Assembly (NCBI GenBank): GCA_905236925.1 | Contig: CAJOQS010000274.1 | Span: forward strand, 1 to 5,062 | DNA: 5,062 nt | Reading direction: 5' to 3' | Source: an uncultured Lachnospiraceae bacterium | GTDB taxonomy: Bacteria; Bacillota; Clostridia; Lachnospirales; Lachnospiraceae | Program-made: the position numbers and the translations under genes | Part shown: piece after piece, positions 1-5,062 of the stretch | Numbering within the stretch: the stretch's first letter is position 1 | Layout: every line of letters starts with the position of its first letter | The notes under the pieces: generated by a model | What the model saw: the letters and a program-made list of their open reading frames with translations, nothing else | What the model was told of the DNA's origin: nothing | Databases searched by the model: none

Positions 1-1792
1 CATAATCCGAGTCAAATCCGTATTTGCTGTTTACCACATCATCTATCGAAAGAAGGAAAACCCTGTCCTTTGTATCATTTCCGGCAGGTGCCATGGAATC
101 GGAACGTTCGCCGTTCTTCAGCACGGCTTCCTTTATAACCTTCTTCTCCGCGGCGTTGAACGCTGCATTATAGAATTCCTTGTTCAGCCAGGCGCGAATG
201 GTTGAGTGCTCCCAGTCGACGCCTTCACCGCAGGTCTCATTGTAGGGCTTGCTGTCAAGCGCATAGTAGCTGAGGAGGAATACCTCGCTGTCAGATTTGG
301 AGAGAACGGTCCACTTAATAGGCTCCCCTCCGTTCGAGGTATCGTTATCCTGCTCGTAGGAACCGAATGTAACAGTATCTCCGGCCTTAAGGCTGCCAAA
401 ATCGGGCAGTGCGCCGCTATCGGTCTTCTCGGTTTTTCCCTCAAGGCTCAGCGAAGCAACCTGACTGTAAGCTCTCCAGACAGTCTTACTCTTTTTCTTG
501 GTATATGCCCTGACCTTAAAGGAATACTTTCCCTTCTTCAGCCCCGTTACTATGTACTCCCGCTCGGCGGTTCCGTCCTTCTTCAGGGTCTTGACGCTCT
601 TGTACTTGCCAGATCCGGGCGCCTTCATCATTATCTTGTAGCCCTTGGCTCCGGCAGTCTCATAAATGGTTATCTTTACCGAGGTTCCGTCCTCTTGAGG
701 GAACACGGTGATAACCGGCTTGTCGGGCTTTGAAGAAGTCTTGGTCTTCTCGGTTTTGGATTCTTCAGCCTTGACATCAGTCTCATCGAAGAAATGAACG
801 GTGTAGCTGACATTCAGGCCGCTTCCCTTGATGGCTACTTTGAATTCATCTCCATCTCTGTACGAATAGATATTGTCAGGCCTGAAGAAAATGCATCCCT
901 GCTGTCCTACCGCGCTGTTTTCAATAATAAAATCGCTGCTTCCCTCAGAGAATTTCCATGTCTTATTATCTGAGGTTCTGGTAAGTGTAACGGTCGTATC
1001 ATCGGAAACCTCGCATCCCATCGAGATGCTCCATGGATTGTCATTCCCGAACAACGATATCGGCATATTCTGAGCAGGCCATGCAACACCATAATAGTCA
1101 GAGGTCTCGGCGGCCTGATCGCCAAAGTACAAAGCGCAGTTAAACTGGCTTCCTTTTCCGCCATATCCCCATACGATACCCAGTCCGGCAGTCTCCATTG
1201 AAGGATTCAGAAGTATCCTTCTCGGTCTGAGAACGAGGCTGCCTTTATTGGTGCCGCTGATATAAAAATTAAAGATTTCTGACAATTCCACACCCGAACC
1301 ATACAATGAGGCGCCGCCCGTTTTCCAGATACGGATACTGTTTAAAGAACCCAGACATCCCTGGTCATAAAGCTCCTGACCCATCCCGGAAGGACGTGCG
1401 GGTGTTTCATATGAATAGCCGTGGAGAAAATTGACAATACTGGACGCCTGCGCCAGTAAGTTATAGTCTTCGTTAAACTTCACATTGTCGGGAATACCGG
1501 CGATAAACCTCATCGCGTTGACCCATTTCAGACCTTCCTCCAGAGTCTTAGCCGACAGAGTTCCTGCCGAATACGGAGCCGAAAGCCCGGGGTCGGTCTC
1601 ATAACTGCTCACAGCAGTGTCGAGCCCCTTGAGGCGTTTCGCTATCTCCTGCTGCGAAGGGGTCTTTACATTGATTCCCACAGCCTTTTCACCGGCCGCA
1701 CGGGCAGGAGTGATCCGCCCTGTACTTCCGAAGCCCGAAAGCACAAGAACGGCAGCCATAAAGAAATTTACAACAATGAAACGTTTTTTCAT
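1..1792 (-). CDS. Secreted CAP-domain protein with FN3-like and DUF6273 domains (3' end beyond window)
   Basis: The frame is open for 597 codons and runs off the left edge, so the C-terminus is missing. Residues 1-32 are a signal peptide: basic MKKR, a hydrophobic core, then PARA before Ala33. No lipobox Cys is seen, so the protein is probably exported and released or wall-associated. Residues ~85-225 match the clostridial CAP (SCP/PR-1-like) domain: KWVNAMRFIAGIP, TPARPSGM, RRILLNP and TAGLGIVWG. Residues ~226-345 match the extension often found behind it (WPAQNMPISLFG, PWSIS, GCIFFRPDN). A Lys/Glu/Thr linker leads to an FN3-like module (~357-450; KYSFKVRAYTKKK), then a DUF6273 domain from ~472 (GDTVTFGSYEQ, PIKWTVL, STIRAWLNKEFYNAAF, DRVFLLS). 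The start is the ATG at 1792, with AAAGGA ten bases upstream. Usual CAP cavity histidines appear replaced (Glu129, Pro190). Substrate and role are unknown; a surface binding or scaffold function is inferred. Confidence 0.88.
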   Translation of the reverse strand, partial: MKKRFIVVNFFMAAVLVLSGFGSTGRITPARAAGEKAVGINVKTPSQQEIAKRLKGLDTAVSSYETDPGLSAPYSAGTLSAKTLEEGLKWVNAMRFIAGIPDNVKFNEDYNLLAQASSIVNFLHGYSYETPARPSGMGQELYDQGCLGSLNSIRIWKTGGASLYGSGVELSEIFNFYISGTNKGSLVLRPRRILLNPSMETAGLGIVWGYGGKGSQFNCALYFGDQAAETSDYYGVAWPAQNMPISLFGNDNPWSISMGCEVSDDTTVTLTRTSDNKTWKFSEGSSDFIIENSAVGQQGCIFFRPDNIYSYRDGDEFKVAIKGSGLNVSYTVHFFDETDVKAEESKTEKTKTSSKPDKPVITVFPQEDGTSVKITIYETAGAKGYKIMMKAPGSGKYKSVKTLKKDGTAEREYIVTGLKKGKYSFKVRAYTKKKSKTVWRAYSQVASLSLEGKTEKTDSGALPDFGSLKAGDTVTFGSYEQDNDTSNGGEPIKWTVLSKSDSEVFLLSYYALDSKPYNETCGEGVDWEHSTIRAWLNKEFYNAAFNAAEKKVIKEAVLKNGERSDSMAPAGNDTKDRVFLLSIDDVVNSKYGFDSDY

Positions 1793-1833
1793 GAGTCAAT
1801 CATCCTTTCATGTTGTATTCTGAAAACACCATC

Positions 1834-1861
1834 ATTTTACCAAAAAAGCAGTTAAGAACAA
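1834..1861 (-). promoter_or_regulatory. Candidate extended -10 promoter for the CAP-protein gene
   Basis: On the minus strand a TAAAAT hexamer (1839-1834, five of six consensus bases) is preceded by TGG, giving an extended -10 element. A poor -35, TTGTTC (1861-1856), sits 16 bp upstream. Transcription would begin near 1827, leaving a leader of about 35 nt that includes the AAAGGA ribosome binding site. The secreted protein would then be expressed independently of the upstream CooT gene. Assigned by eye only. Confidence 0.4.
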
Positions 1862-1892
1862 CAAACCGCAGGTTGATGGAAATCTGCCTGTC

Positions 1893-2102
1893 TTACCTTA
1901 CAAGGATATAATTATCCATCAGATCAATCTTCTCAAGCTCGCCTTCGACCTCAGTGCTGATCCCCATGATGTCCGTGAATACCAGCTTCCCGTCCCTCAA
2001 GGCTACGGTGGCAGCATTTTTCACGATCAGTTCTCTGTCAGCCTCTGCAGCCTTTTCCTGCCTGCTCCCGGTCTTGATCCTGTAAACATTTGAAAGACAC
2101 AT
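1893..2102 (-). CDS. cooT: CooT-family nickel-binding protein
   Basis: This 69-residue protein begins MCLSNVYRIKTG and ends IDLMDNYILVR, the layout of the CooT family: a small beta-rich protein of about 60-70 residues with an invariant Met-Cys-Leu start. In Rhodospirillum rubrum, CooT is a cytoplasmic nickel-binding protein tied to maturation of the Ni-containing carbon monoxide dehydrogenase, with Cys2 as a metal ligand; that Cys is present here. Family features visible are a charged stretch (ADRELIVKNAATVAL), a turn before KLVFTDIMG, and the EVEGELEKIDLM segment. The start is well supported by GAGGAG eight bases upstream of the ATG. It lies 49 bp behind the lipocalin-like gene with a strong stem-loop between them. 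No CODH, hydrogenase or urease gene is in the window, so the client enzyme is unknown. Family assignment is confident; the role in this organism is inferred. Confidence 0.85.
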   Translation of the reverse strand: MCLSNVYRIKTGSRQEKAAEADRELIVKNAATVALRDGKLVFTDIMGISTEVEGELEKIDLMDNYILVR

Positions 2103-2110
2103 ATCGTAAT

Positions 2111-2116
2111 CTCCTC
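2111..2116 (-). promoter_or_regulatory. Ribosome binding site of the CooT-family gene
   Basis: GAGGAG lies eight bases before the ATG at 2102 and only a few bases after a GC-rich hairpin. The hairpin leaves the site exposed rather than sequestering it. Confidence 0.75.
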
Positions 2117-2119
2117 ATT

Positions 2120-2140
2120 AGATGCGGCTCTGCCGCATCT
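2120..2140 (-). other. GC-rich intergenic stem-loop before the CooT gene
   Basis: A perfect 9-bp inverted repeat (arms AGATGCGGC and GCCGCATCT) with a 3-nt loop fills most of the 49-bp gap between the lipocalin-like stop codon and the CooT ribosome binding site. In the direction of the genes it is followed by AATGAGGAG, not a T-tract, so it is not a canonical intrinsic terminator. Plausible roles are protection of the upstream mRNA's 3' end, a processing or pausing site, or partial attenuation. The structure is seen directly; the role is inferred. Confidence 0.6.
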
Positions 2141-2151
2141 GTTTCCTTTCA

Positions 2152-3342
2152 TCACACCTCACTGGAACTGTACTCTCCATACTCGCAGCCAATGTGCGTC
2201 GCTTCTATCTCATCTATCAGTTTCAGGCCTTCGCCGGTTCTTTCCCAAAGCCTTATCACGCCGACTCCGTTGCCGCCGTTCCAGAGGCGGTTATGGAGCT
2301 TTGCTCCGTCAGGTGATTCGTAATTGACCAGAAGCATATCCTTTTTCAGACACCTTACTTCGGTTTCCATGACCGAGTTAATATTTTCCTGACGTACTAT
2401 CCAGAAGACCTTCTCGTCCGTTTCCTCAAACGAAAACTCTGTCCTGACCTTCATCCACGGATGCGAGAAGTTGTAATCATACTCCTTCCCTTCGTACCAG
2501 AATACTCCGAGAAGCCTGCGCTCAAGAGGAACAAAATAGATCTTGGGTCTTCCGCCTCCGATATCAAACACGCTGTTTTCAAGCTTCTTTCCGGTAAGCC
2601 TGCTGGTCAGGCAGTTTGATGAGAGCCAAACCCAGGGACTCGTGAAATCGCGTCCCCAGTTCTTGTCCGCGTAGCCGTAGCTCTTTTCGGGAGAGACGTT
2701 GTACTTCCGTCCGTTGAAGATTACCTGCCCCGAATAGGCGCTCTTCATTCCTTCCGCATGCCAGTACATCGCGAACGCTTCCGCGTCACGAAAAGGCTTG
2801 CTCGCGCCGTATCCGACATTAAACGCCACCTGCTTGTCGATGATCAGATCCCAGCTGATATCGCCGTGATCGCACATCCACTCCGGATGGGCCTTTGCCT
2901 CCTCTTCCGATATGGAAATGCTGCCCTTCAGAACGGATTCTCCCGCCAGACAATTATCCGCATGGACAAGATAAGGCGCCTCGGCGCGCAGTATGACATC
3001 CTTCCATGCAAAGAACCTGTGCAGCTGGCAATGGTCCTCTCCCCAGGTTCCTGCCTTCACCATCAGATAAGAAGGCTTCTTCCCGGCATCGATACTAGCC
3101 TGAAGTTGTCCGAATACAGGCTCGTCCTCCGCCAGCTCCGGATTGCAGAGGAAAAACTCGATAAAGAAAGGCTTGTCCTCGCCGGTCTCGGCATCCTGGG
3201 CGGTAAAGCTGTGCCACCACCAGTCGTAGCCGCACTTCGCCAGCGGACCGCGCAGCATGCACGCATTTCTGGTAATATCATGAACGTTGAACGGCCCTTC
3301 CAGGCGCTTTTCTATCTTCTGTTCCAGCTTGTGCCTAAGCAT
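2152..3342 (-). CDS. Tocopherol-cyclase/CrtC-like lipocalin-fold protein
   Basis: This 396-residue protein has no signal peptide or membrane segment and should be cytoplasmic. It is rich in aromatic residues. Residues 38-46 (GYDWWWHSF) and 223-239 (GYADKNWGRDFTSPWVW) resemble the two best-conserved motifs of the tocopherol-cyclase-like/CrtC/AttH superfamily, which folds as two lipocalin-type beta barrels: an early G-Y/W-W-aromatic strand and a later GYA-x-x-NWG...W-W. The C-terminal part (KKDMLLVNYESPDG, LHNRLWNGGNG, GCEYGEY) looks like a conserved block of the Firmicutes members. Plant and cyanobacterial relatives cyclise tocopherol precursors, but Clostridia do not make tocopherol, so the substrate here is unknown; a hydrophobic or isoprenoid ligand is only a guess. 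The start is supported by GGGAG nine bases upstream. It follows the GH5 gene by 51 bp, which suggests co-transcription. Reality of the gene is near certain; the family call is moderate. Confidence 0.72.
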   Translation of the reverse strand: MLRHKLEQKIEKRLEGPFNVHDITRNACMLRGPLAKCGYDWWWHSFTAQDAETGEDKPFFIEFFLCNPELAEDEPVFGQLQASIDAGKKPSYLMVKAGTWGEDHCQLHRFFAWKDVILRAEAPYLVHADNCLAGESVLKGSISISEEEAKAHPEWMCDHGDISWDLIIDKQVAFNVGYGASKPFRDAEAFAMYWHAEGMKSAYSGQVIFNGRKYNVSPEKSYGYADKNWGRDFTSPWVWLSSNCLTSRLTGKKLENSVFDIGGGRPKIYFVPLERRLLGVFWYEGKEYDYNFSHPWMKVRTEFSFEETDEKVFWIVRQENINSVMETEVRCLKKDMLLVNYESPDGAKLHNRLWNGGNGVGVIRLWERTGEGLKLIDEIEATHIGCEYGEYSSSEV

Positions 3343-3393
3343 TTACTTGATCTCCCACATATTATGATCTGCCGGCAGAACCGGGCGCTGCGA

Positions 3394-4437
3394 TCACAGA
3401 TATTTCAGCAGCTCGTCCCTGACTCCGTCCAGCCATTTCCCTTCAAGTCCGAAGTTCATCTCCCTGAAGGACCACGCAGCTCTTGCAATACCGTACTTTA
3501 CAAGGGCAGAGTTCATATCCCTGTACCAGCTCAGCAGCTCCCCGGGCTCGGCAAGGTCGATGACTCCGTACTCGCCGCAATAGAGAGGTACGTTGTTCTT
3601 CTCCGCAATATCCACGGCAGTCACGATGATCTTTTCAAAATACTCCGAGTCAAGGAGCTTCTCATCGGCTCCATGCGCGAACTCGCCTGCAAAATCCCCT
3701 CCGAAGAGCTCCTGCGACCTCTCGCGGTAGATGCGGTAGGTGTCGGGATACCTGAAACGGTATTCCTTCGGATCACGGGGCATCGTCTTAACCCAGTGGG
3801 CACCCTGATGGGTGAAAACAAGCGGACTGTAGCAATGGAACGTGAAAACGGTATTCTCATCGACCGGAACGTCAAGCAGCGTCAGTCCGTATATGCTGTC
3901 GTTGAAGATGCCTCCGACAACGATCCTTATATCCCTGTCCTTCTCCCTGATCGCTTTGATCGTTCTGGTCGCGATCCTGTTCCATGGATCGGTAAATTCC
4001 TTCGATGTAACCTCGTTCAGAAGCTCGAAGCAGACAAAATCGCGGTTCTTTCCGTACCTTTCGGTAAGCTCAAGCCACAGATCCACGAAGATATCCTGCA
4101 GCTCCTTCCTGTAGAAGAACTGACAGTTGTTCTCATCGTCAAATACATATCCGTGCGCCTTGTGAAGATCAAGGATCATGTTGAGGCCGTACTTCCAGCA
4201 CCATTCCATGCAGCGGTCGAGATACGCAAGCCCGTCCTCCTTCATGGCTCCGTTCTCTTCCTGGATGACCTCCGCGTCAAAGGGAACCCGGACATGGTCA
4301 AGGCCCCACGACCTGATCGTTTCAAAATCCTTCTCGGTGATGAAGGTATCATAATGCTCTTTTGTATAGTTCTGTCCGCACTGGGAAAGCCATCCGCCAA
4401 GGTTGACGCCCTTCTCGTAGCCCTCGAATTTCCTCAT
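3394..4437 (-). CDS. Cytoplasmic GH5 endoglucanase-like glycoside hydrolase (CelC type)
   Basis: This 347-residue protein is a complete single-domain (beta/alpha)8 glycoside hydrolase of family 5. It closely resembles Clostridium thermocellum CelC (343 residues): the N-terminal GVNLGGWLSQ and KEHYDTFITEKDFETI segments are nearly identical to CelC as I recall it. The expected active-site residues are present: Arg50, His92 (DLH), Asn141-Glu142 in FELLNEV as acid/base, His201 and Tyr203 (FHCYSP), Glu289 in YCGEYGVI as nucleophile, and Trp322. The family cleaves beta-1,4 (sometimes mixed-linkage) glucans with retention. There is no signal peptide, carbohydrate-binding module or dockerin, so it probably acts inside the cell on imported oligosaccharides or on glycoconjugates. 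The ATG at 4437 follows AGGAAAGG by nine bases. It lies 69 bp behind the His-rich gene and 51 bp before the lipocalin-like gene. Exact substrate cannot be read from the sequence. Confidence 0.93.
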   Translation of the reverse strand: MRKFEGYEKGVNLGGWLSQCGQNYTKEHYDTFITEKDFETIRSWGLDHVRVPFDAEVIQEENGAMKEDGLAYLDRCMEWCWKYGLNMILDLHKAHGYVFDDENNCQFFYRKELQDIFVDLWLELTERYGKNRDFVCFELLNEVTSKEFTDPWNRIATRTIKAIREKDRDIRIVVGGIFNDSIYGLTLLDVPVDENTVFTFHCYSPLVFTHQGAHWVKTMPRDPKEYRFRYPDTYRIYRERSQELFGGDFAGEFAHGADEKLLDSEYFEKIIVTAVDIAEKNNVPLYCGEYGVIDLAEPGELLSWYRDMNSALVKYGIARAAWSFREMNFGLEGKWLDGVRDELLKYL

Positions 4438-4497
4438 GATCCTGTACCTTTCCTGTTAACAAACGCCTTAAGATGTCATTGAACACAGCTCCATTGC

Positions 4498-4526
4498 ATA
4501 ATATTATTACTTTTCGAGCAATTCAA
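4498..4526 (-). promoter_or_regulatory. Candidate internal promoter for the GH5 gene
   Basis: On the minus strand TTGAAT (4526-4521) and TATTAT (4503-4498) are separated by exactly 17 bp. The -35 lies in the last codons of the His-rich gene and the -10 just beyond its stop codon. It would give the GH5 gene a leader of about 55 nt and allow expression apart from the metal-binding gene. Found by eye in AT-rich DNA, so chance occurrence is possible. Confidence 0.42.
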
Positions 4527-4779
4527 TTGCCTTTTTCAGCTTTTCATTGCTATTTTCGATGTCTTTCACGGCTCCATGAATAAGTTCCGAAGCCTCACCT
4601 TCAGTTCCATGTGCCAGATCGTGCAACTCCTCCGCATGATGAGCGTTATGACTGAGCATATACTTCAACAGAGCCAGCCTTTCCTCCGGTGACTCCGCTC
4701 CATGCTCATGGTCATGATGATGCTCGTGGTCATGATGGTGCTCATGCTCATGATGATGGTCATGTTTTTCTTCACACAT
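4507..4779 (-). CDS. Small His-rich metal-binding protein
   Basis: The 90-residue product begins MCEEKHDHHH and carries 14 His among residues 6-26 as a repeated HEHHHD pattern, with 20 His in total. Residues ~30-90 are predicted to be helical and charged (RLALLKYMLSHNAHHAEELHDLA, then a Lys/Glu-rich C-terminal helix). I recall similar small clostridial proteins, often named only as cobalt or zinc transporter-like, but there are no membrane segments, so it is not a transporter. A cytoplasmic store or chaperone for nickel, cobalt or zinc is the best inference, supported by the CooT-family gene nearby. The frame extends to an ATG at 4809, but the ATG at 4779 is chosen because GGGGAGGA precedes it by nine bases; the longer start would translate through that site. 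It is the first gene behind the strongest promoter in the window. Confidence 0.8.
   Translation of the reverse strand: MCEEKHDHHHEHEHHHDHEHHHDHEHGAESPEERLALLKYMLSHNAHHAEELHDLAHGTEGEASELIHGAVKDIENSNEKLKKAIELLEK
4705..4764 (-). repeat. 18-bp tandem repeat encoding HEHHHD units
   Basis: About 3.3 copies of an 18-bp unit lie head to tail (4705-4722, 4723-4740, 4741-4758, then a partial copy). Copies differ at a few positions, such as CTCATG versus CTCGTG on the plus strand. Each unit encodes six residues of the His-rich tract, so gain or loss of units would alter metal capacity without breaking the frame. Confidence 0.85.
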
Positions 4780-4788
4780 ATTGTAAAA

Positions 4789-4796
4789 TCCTCCCC
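4789..4796 (-). promoter_or_regulatory. Ribosome binding site fixing the start of the His-rich gene
   Basis: GGGGAGGA, a near-perfect Shine-Dalgarno sequence, lies nine bases before the ATG at 4779. It decides the start against the upstream in-frame ATG at 4809, which has no comparable site. Confidence 0.75.
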
Positions 4797-4820
4797 AATA
4801 GTTTTTCATATTTCACTGTC

Positions 4821-4844
4821 GGTTAGCTTTTCCTTCTACTAACC
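4821..4844 (-). promoter_or_regulatory. Palindrome near the 5' end of the His-rich transcript
   Basis: GGTTAG and CTAACC form a 6-bp inverted repeat with a 12-bp centre, starting a few bases after the predicted transcription start near 4850. A U-G pair could extend the RNA stem to seven. It could be a repressor operator or a 5' stabilising hairpin; the sequence cannot separate these. A metal-responsive operator would fit the gene downstream but is inference. Confidence 0.4.
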
Positions 4845-4856
4845 TCAATCACTCTA

Positions 4857-4885
4857 AAGATATTTCAAAAACGGGAAAATGTCAA
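4857..4885 (-). promoter_or_regulatory. Sigma-A-type promoter of the His-rich gene (and possible operon)
   Basis: On the minus strand a consensus -35 TTGACA (4885-4880) is followed after exactly 17 bp by TATCTT (4862-4857; four of six -10 consensus bases). Transcription should start near 4850, giving a leader of about 70 nt before the ATG at 4779. With no terminator seen until after the CooT gene, this promoter could drive all four genes from the His-rich protein to CooT. Confidence 0.65.
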
Positions 4886-4901
4886 ACCAAAGCCGTGAAG
4901 A

Positions 4902-4986
4902 AGTAATAGTTTCGTTTCCATATTCTTCATGCCGGTCTGTAAGACCGTGCGGCTTGCAGTTCTTGCCATTAGAAACTCCTATTACT
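4902..4986. repeat. 85-nt imperfect inverted repeat with an inner hairpin
   Basis: AGTAATAGTTTC (4902-4913) pairs with GAAACTCCTATTACT (4972-4986) as 12 bp with a 3-nt bulge. Inside, CGGTC (4933-4937) pairs with GACCG (4943-4947) around a TGTAA loop, and two further GC pairs across a one-base bulge extend it to seven. No T-tract follows on either strand, so it is not a simple terminator. It lies upstream of the main promoter and would be transcribed only from outside the window. It may be a structured RNA, a remnant of a small mobile element, or a non-standard terminator; I recognise no known riboswitch motif. Confidence 0.5.
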
Positions 4987-5008
4987 ATGTATTTATGGTT
5001 AATATTCC

Positions 5009-5029
5009 TAACATCCAGCTAGGATGTTA
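5009..5029. other. Stem-loop with 8-bp perfect stem
   Basis: TAACATCC and GGATGTTA flank a 5-nt AGCTA loop. The stem is AT-rich at its base. The plus-strand sequence after it is only mildly T-rich (TCCATCTTATTGCTT) and the minus-strand side has no T-tract, so a terminator role is uncertain. The DNA from here to the window end shows no gene I can support. Confidence 0.4.
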
Positions 5030-5062
5030 TCCATCTTATTGCTTAAGCTGTAGAATGAGTGA

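Noticed and set aside
206..733. 175-codon plus-strand open frame
   Set aside because: It is antisense to the FN3 and DUF6273 regions of the CAP protein, has no recognisable motifs and no good ribosome binding site.
1868..1887. Possible terminator behind the CooT gene (GCAG...CTGC followed by GGTTTGTTGTTCTT)
   Set aside because: The stem is only 4 bp with a 12-nt loop, too weak to call, although the T-rich stretch after it is suggestive.
3369..3378. CTGCCGGCAG palindrome between the GH5 and lipocalin-like genes
   Set aside because: It is a perfect 10-bp palindrome with no loop, no T-tract and no nearby promoter. It could be chance in GC-rich sequence.
2758..4482. 574-codon plus-strand open frame
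   Set aside because: It lies antisense to the GH5 and lipocalin-like genes, which have clear family motifs and ribosome binding sites. Its translation shows no recognisable domain and its composition is that of a reverse-strand shadow.
4705..4764. CRISPR-like repeat array
   Set aside because: The units are directly adjacent without spacers and encode the in-frame His-rich tract, so it is a coding tandem repeat.
4780..4809. Ten-residue N-terminal extension (MKNYWGGFYN) of the His-rich protein
   Set aside because: These codons span the GGGGAGGA ribosome binding site of the ATG at 4779, and the upstream ATG has no site of its own.
4879..5022. 47-codon plus-strand frame with SVRPCG and PLETP, loosely TnpB-tail-like
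   Set aside because: It is too short, lacks a ribosome binding site, overlaps the minus-strand promoter, and the resemblance rests on a few residues. It is kept only as a hint in the structured-element finding.

Overview
The window looks like chromosomal DNA of an anaerobic Bacillota (Clostridia), most likely a Lachnospiraceae-type gut or rumen bacterium. The reasons are a secreted CAP-FN3-DUF6273 protein, which is a typical Lachnospiraceae architecture, a CelC-like GH5 glucanase, strong GGAGG-type ribosome binding sites and sigma-A-like promoters. This placement is inference from family knowledge; no rRNA or other marker gene is present.

All five genes I can support lie on the minus strand, so the transcription order runs from high to low coordinates: (1) a 90-residue His-rich metal-binding protein (4779-4507); (2) a cytoplasmic GH5 glucanase (4437-3394); (3) a tocopherol-cyclase/CrtC-like lipocalin-fold protein (3342-2152); (4) a 69-residue CooT-family nickel-binding protein (2102-1893); (5) a large secreted protein with a CAP domain, an FN3-like domain and a DUF6273 domain, cut by the left window edge (1792 to beyond 1). 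Gaps between genes are about 50-100 bp. A good promoter (TTGACA, 17 bp, TATCTT) precedes gene 1. Weaker internal promoters can be proposed before genes 2 and 5. No convincing intrinsic terminator separates the first four genes, so they may be co-transcribed.

Two small, probably metal-handling proteins that both begin Met-Cys (His-rich and CooT-like) bracket a pair that looks unrelated (GH5 and lipocalin-like). Either the GH5/lipocalin pair was inserted into a nickel-handling locus, or the four genes have a shared job not yet described.

The right 250 bp (4810-5062) carry no confident gene. They hold the main promoter, a small palindrome near the predicted transcription start, an 85-nt imperfect inverted repeat enclosing a second hairpin (possibly a structured RNA or the remnant of a mobile element), and an 8-bp stem-loop. 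Most of the remaining open frames on the plus strand, including one of 574 codons, are antisense shadows of the real genes.
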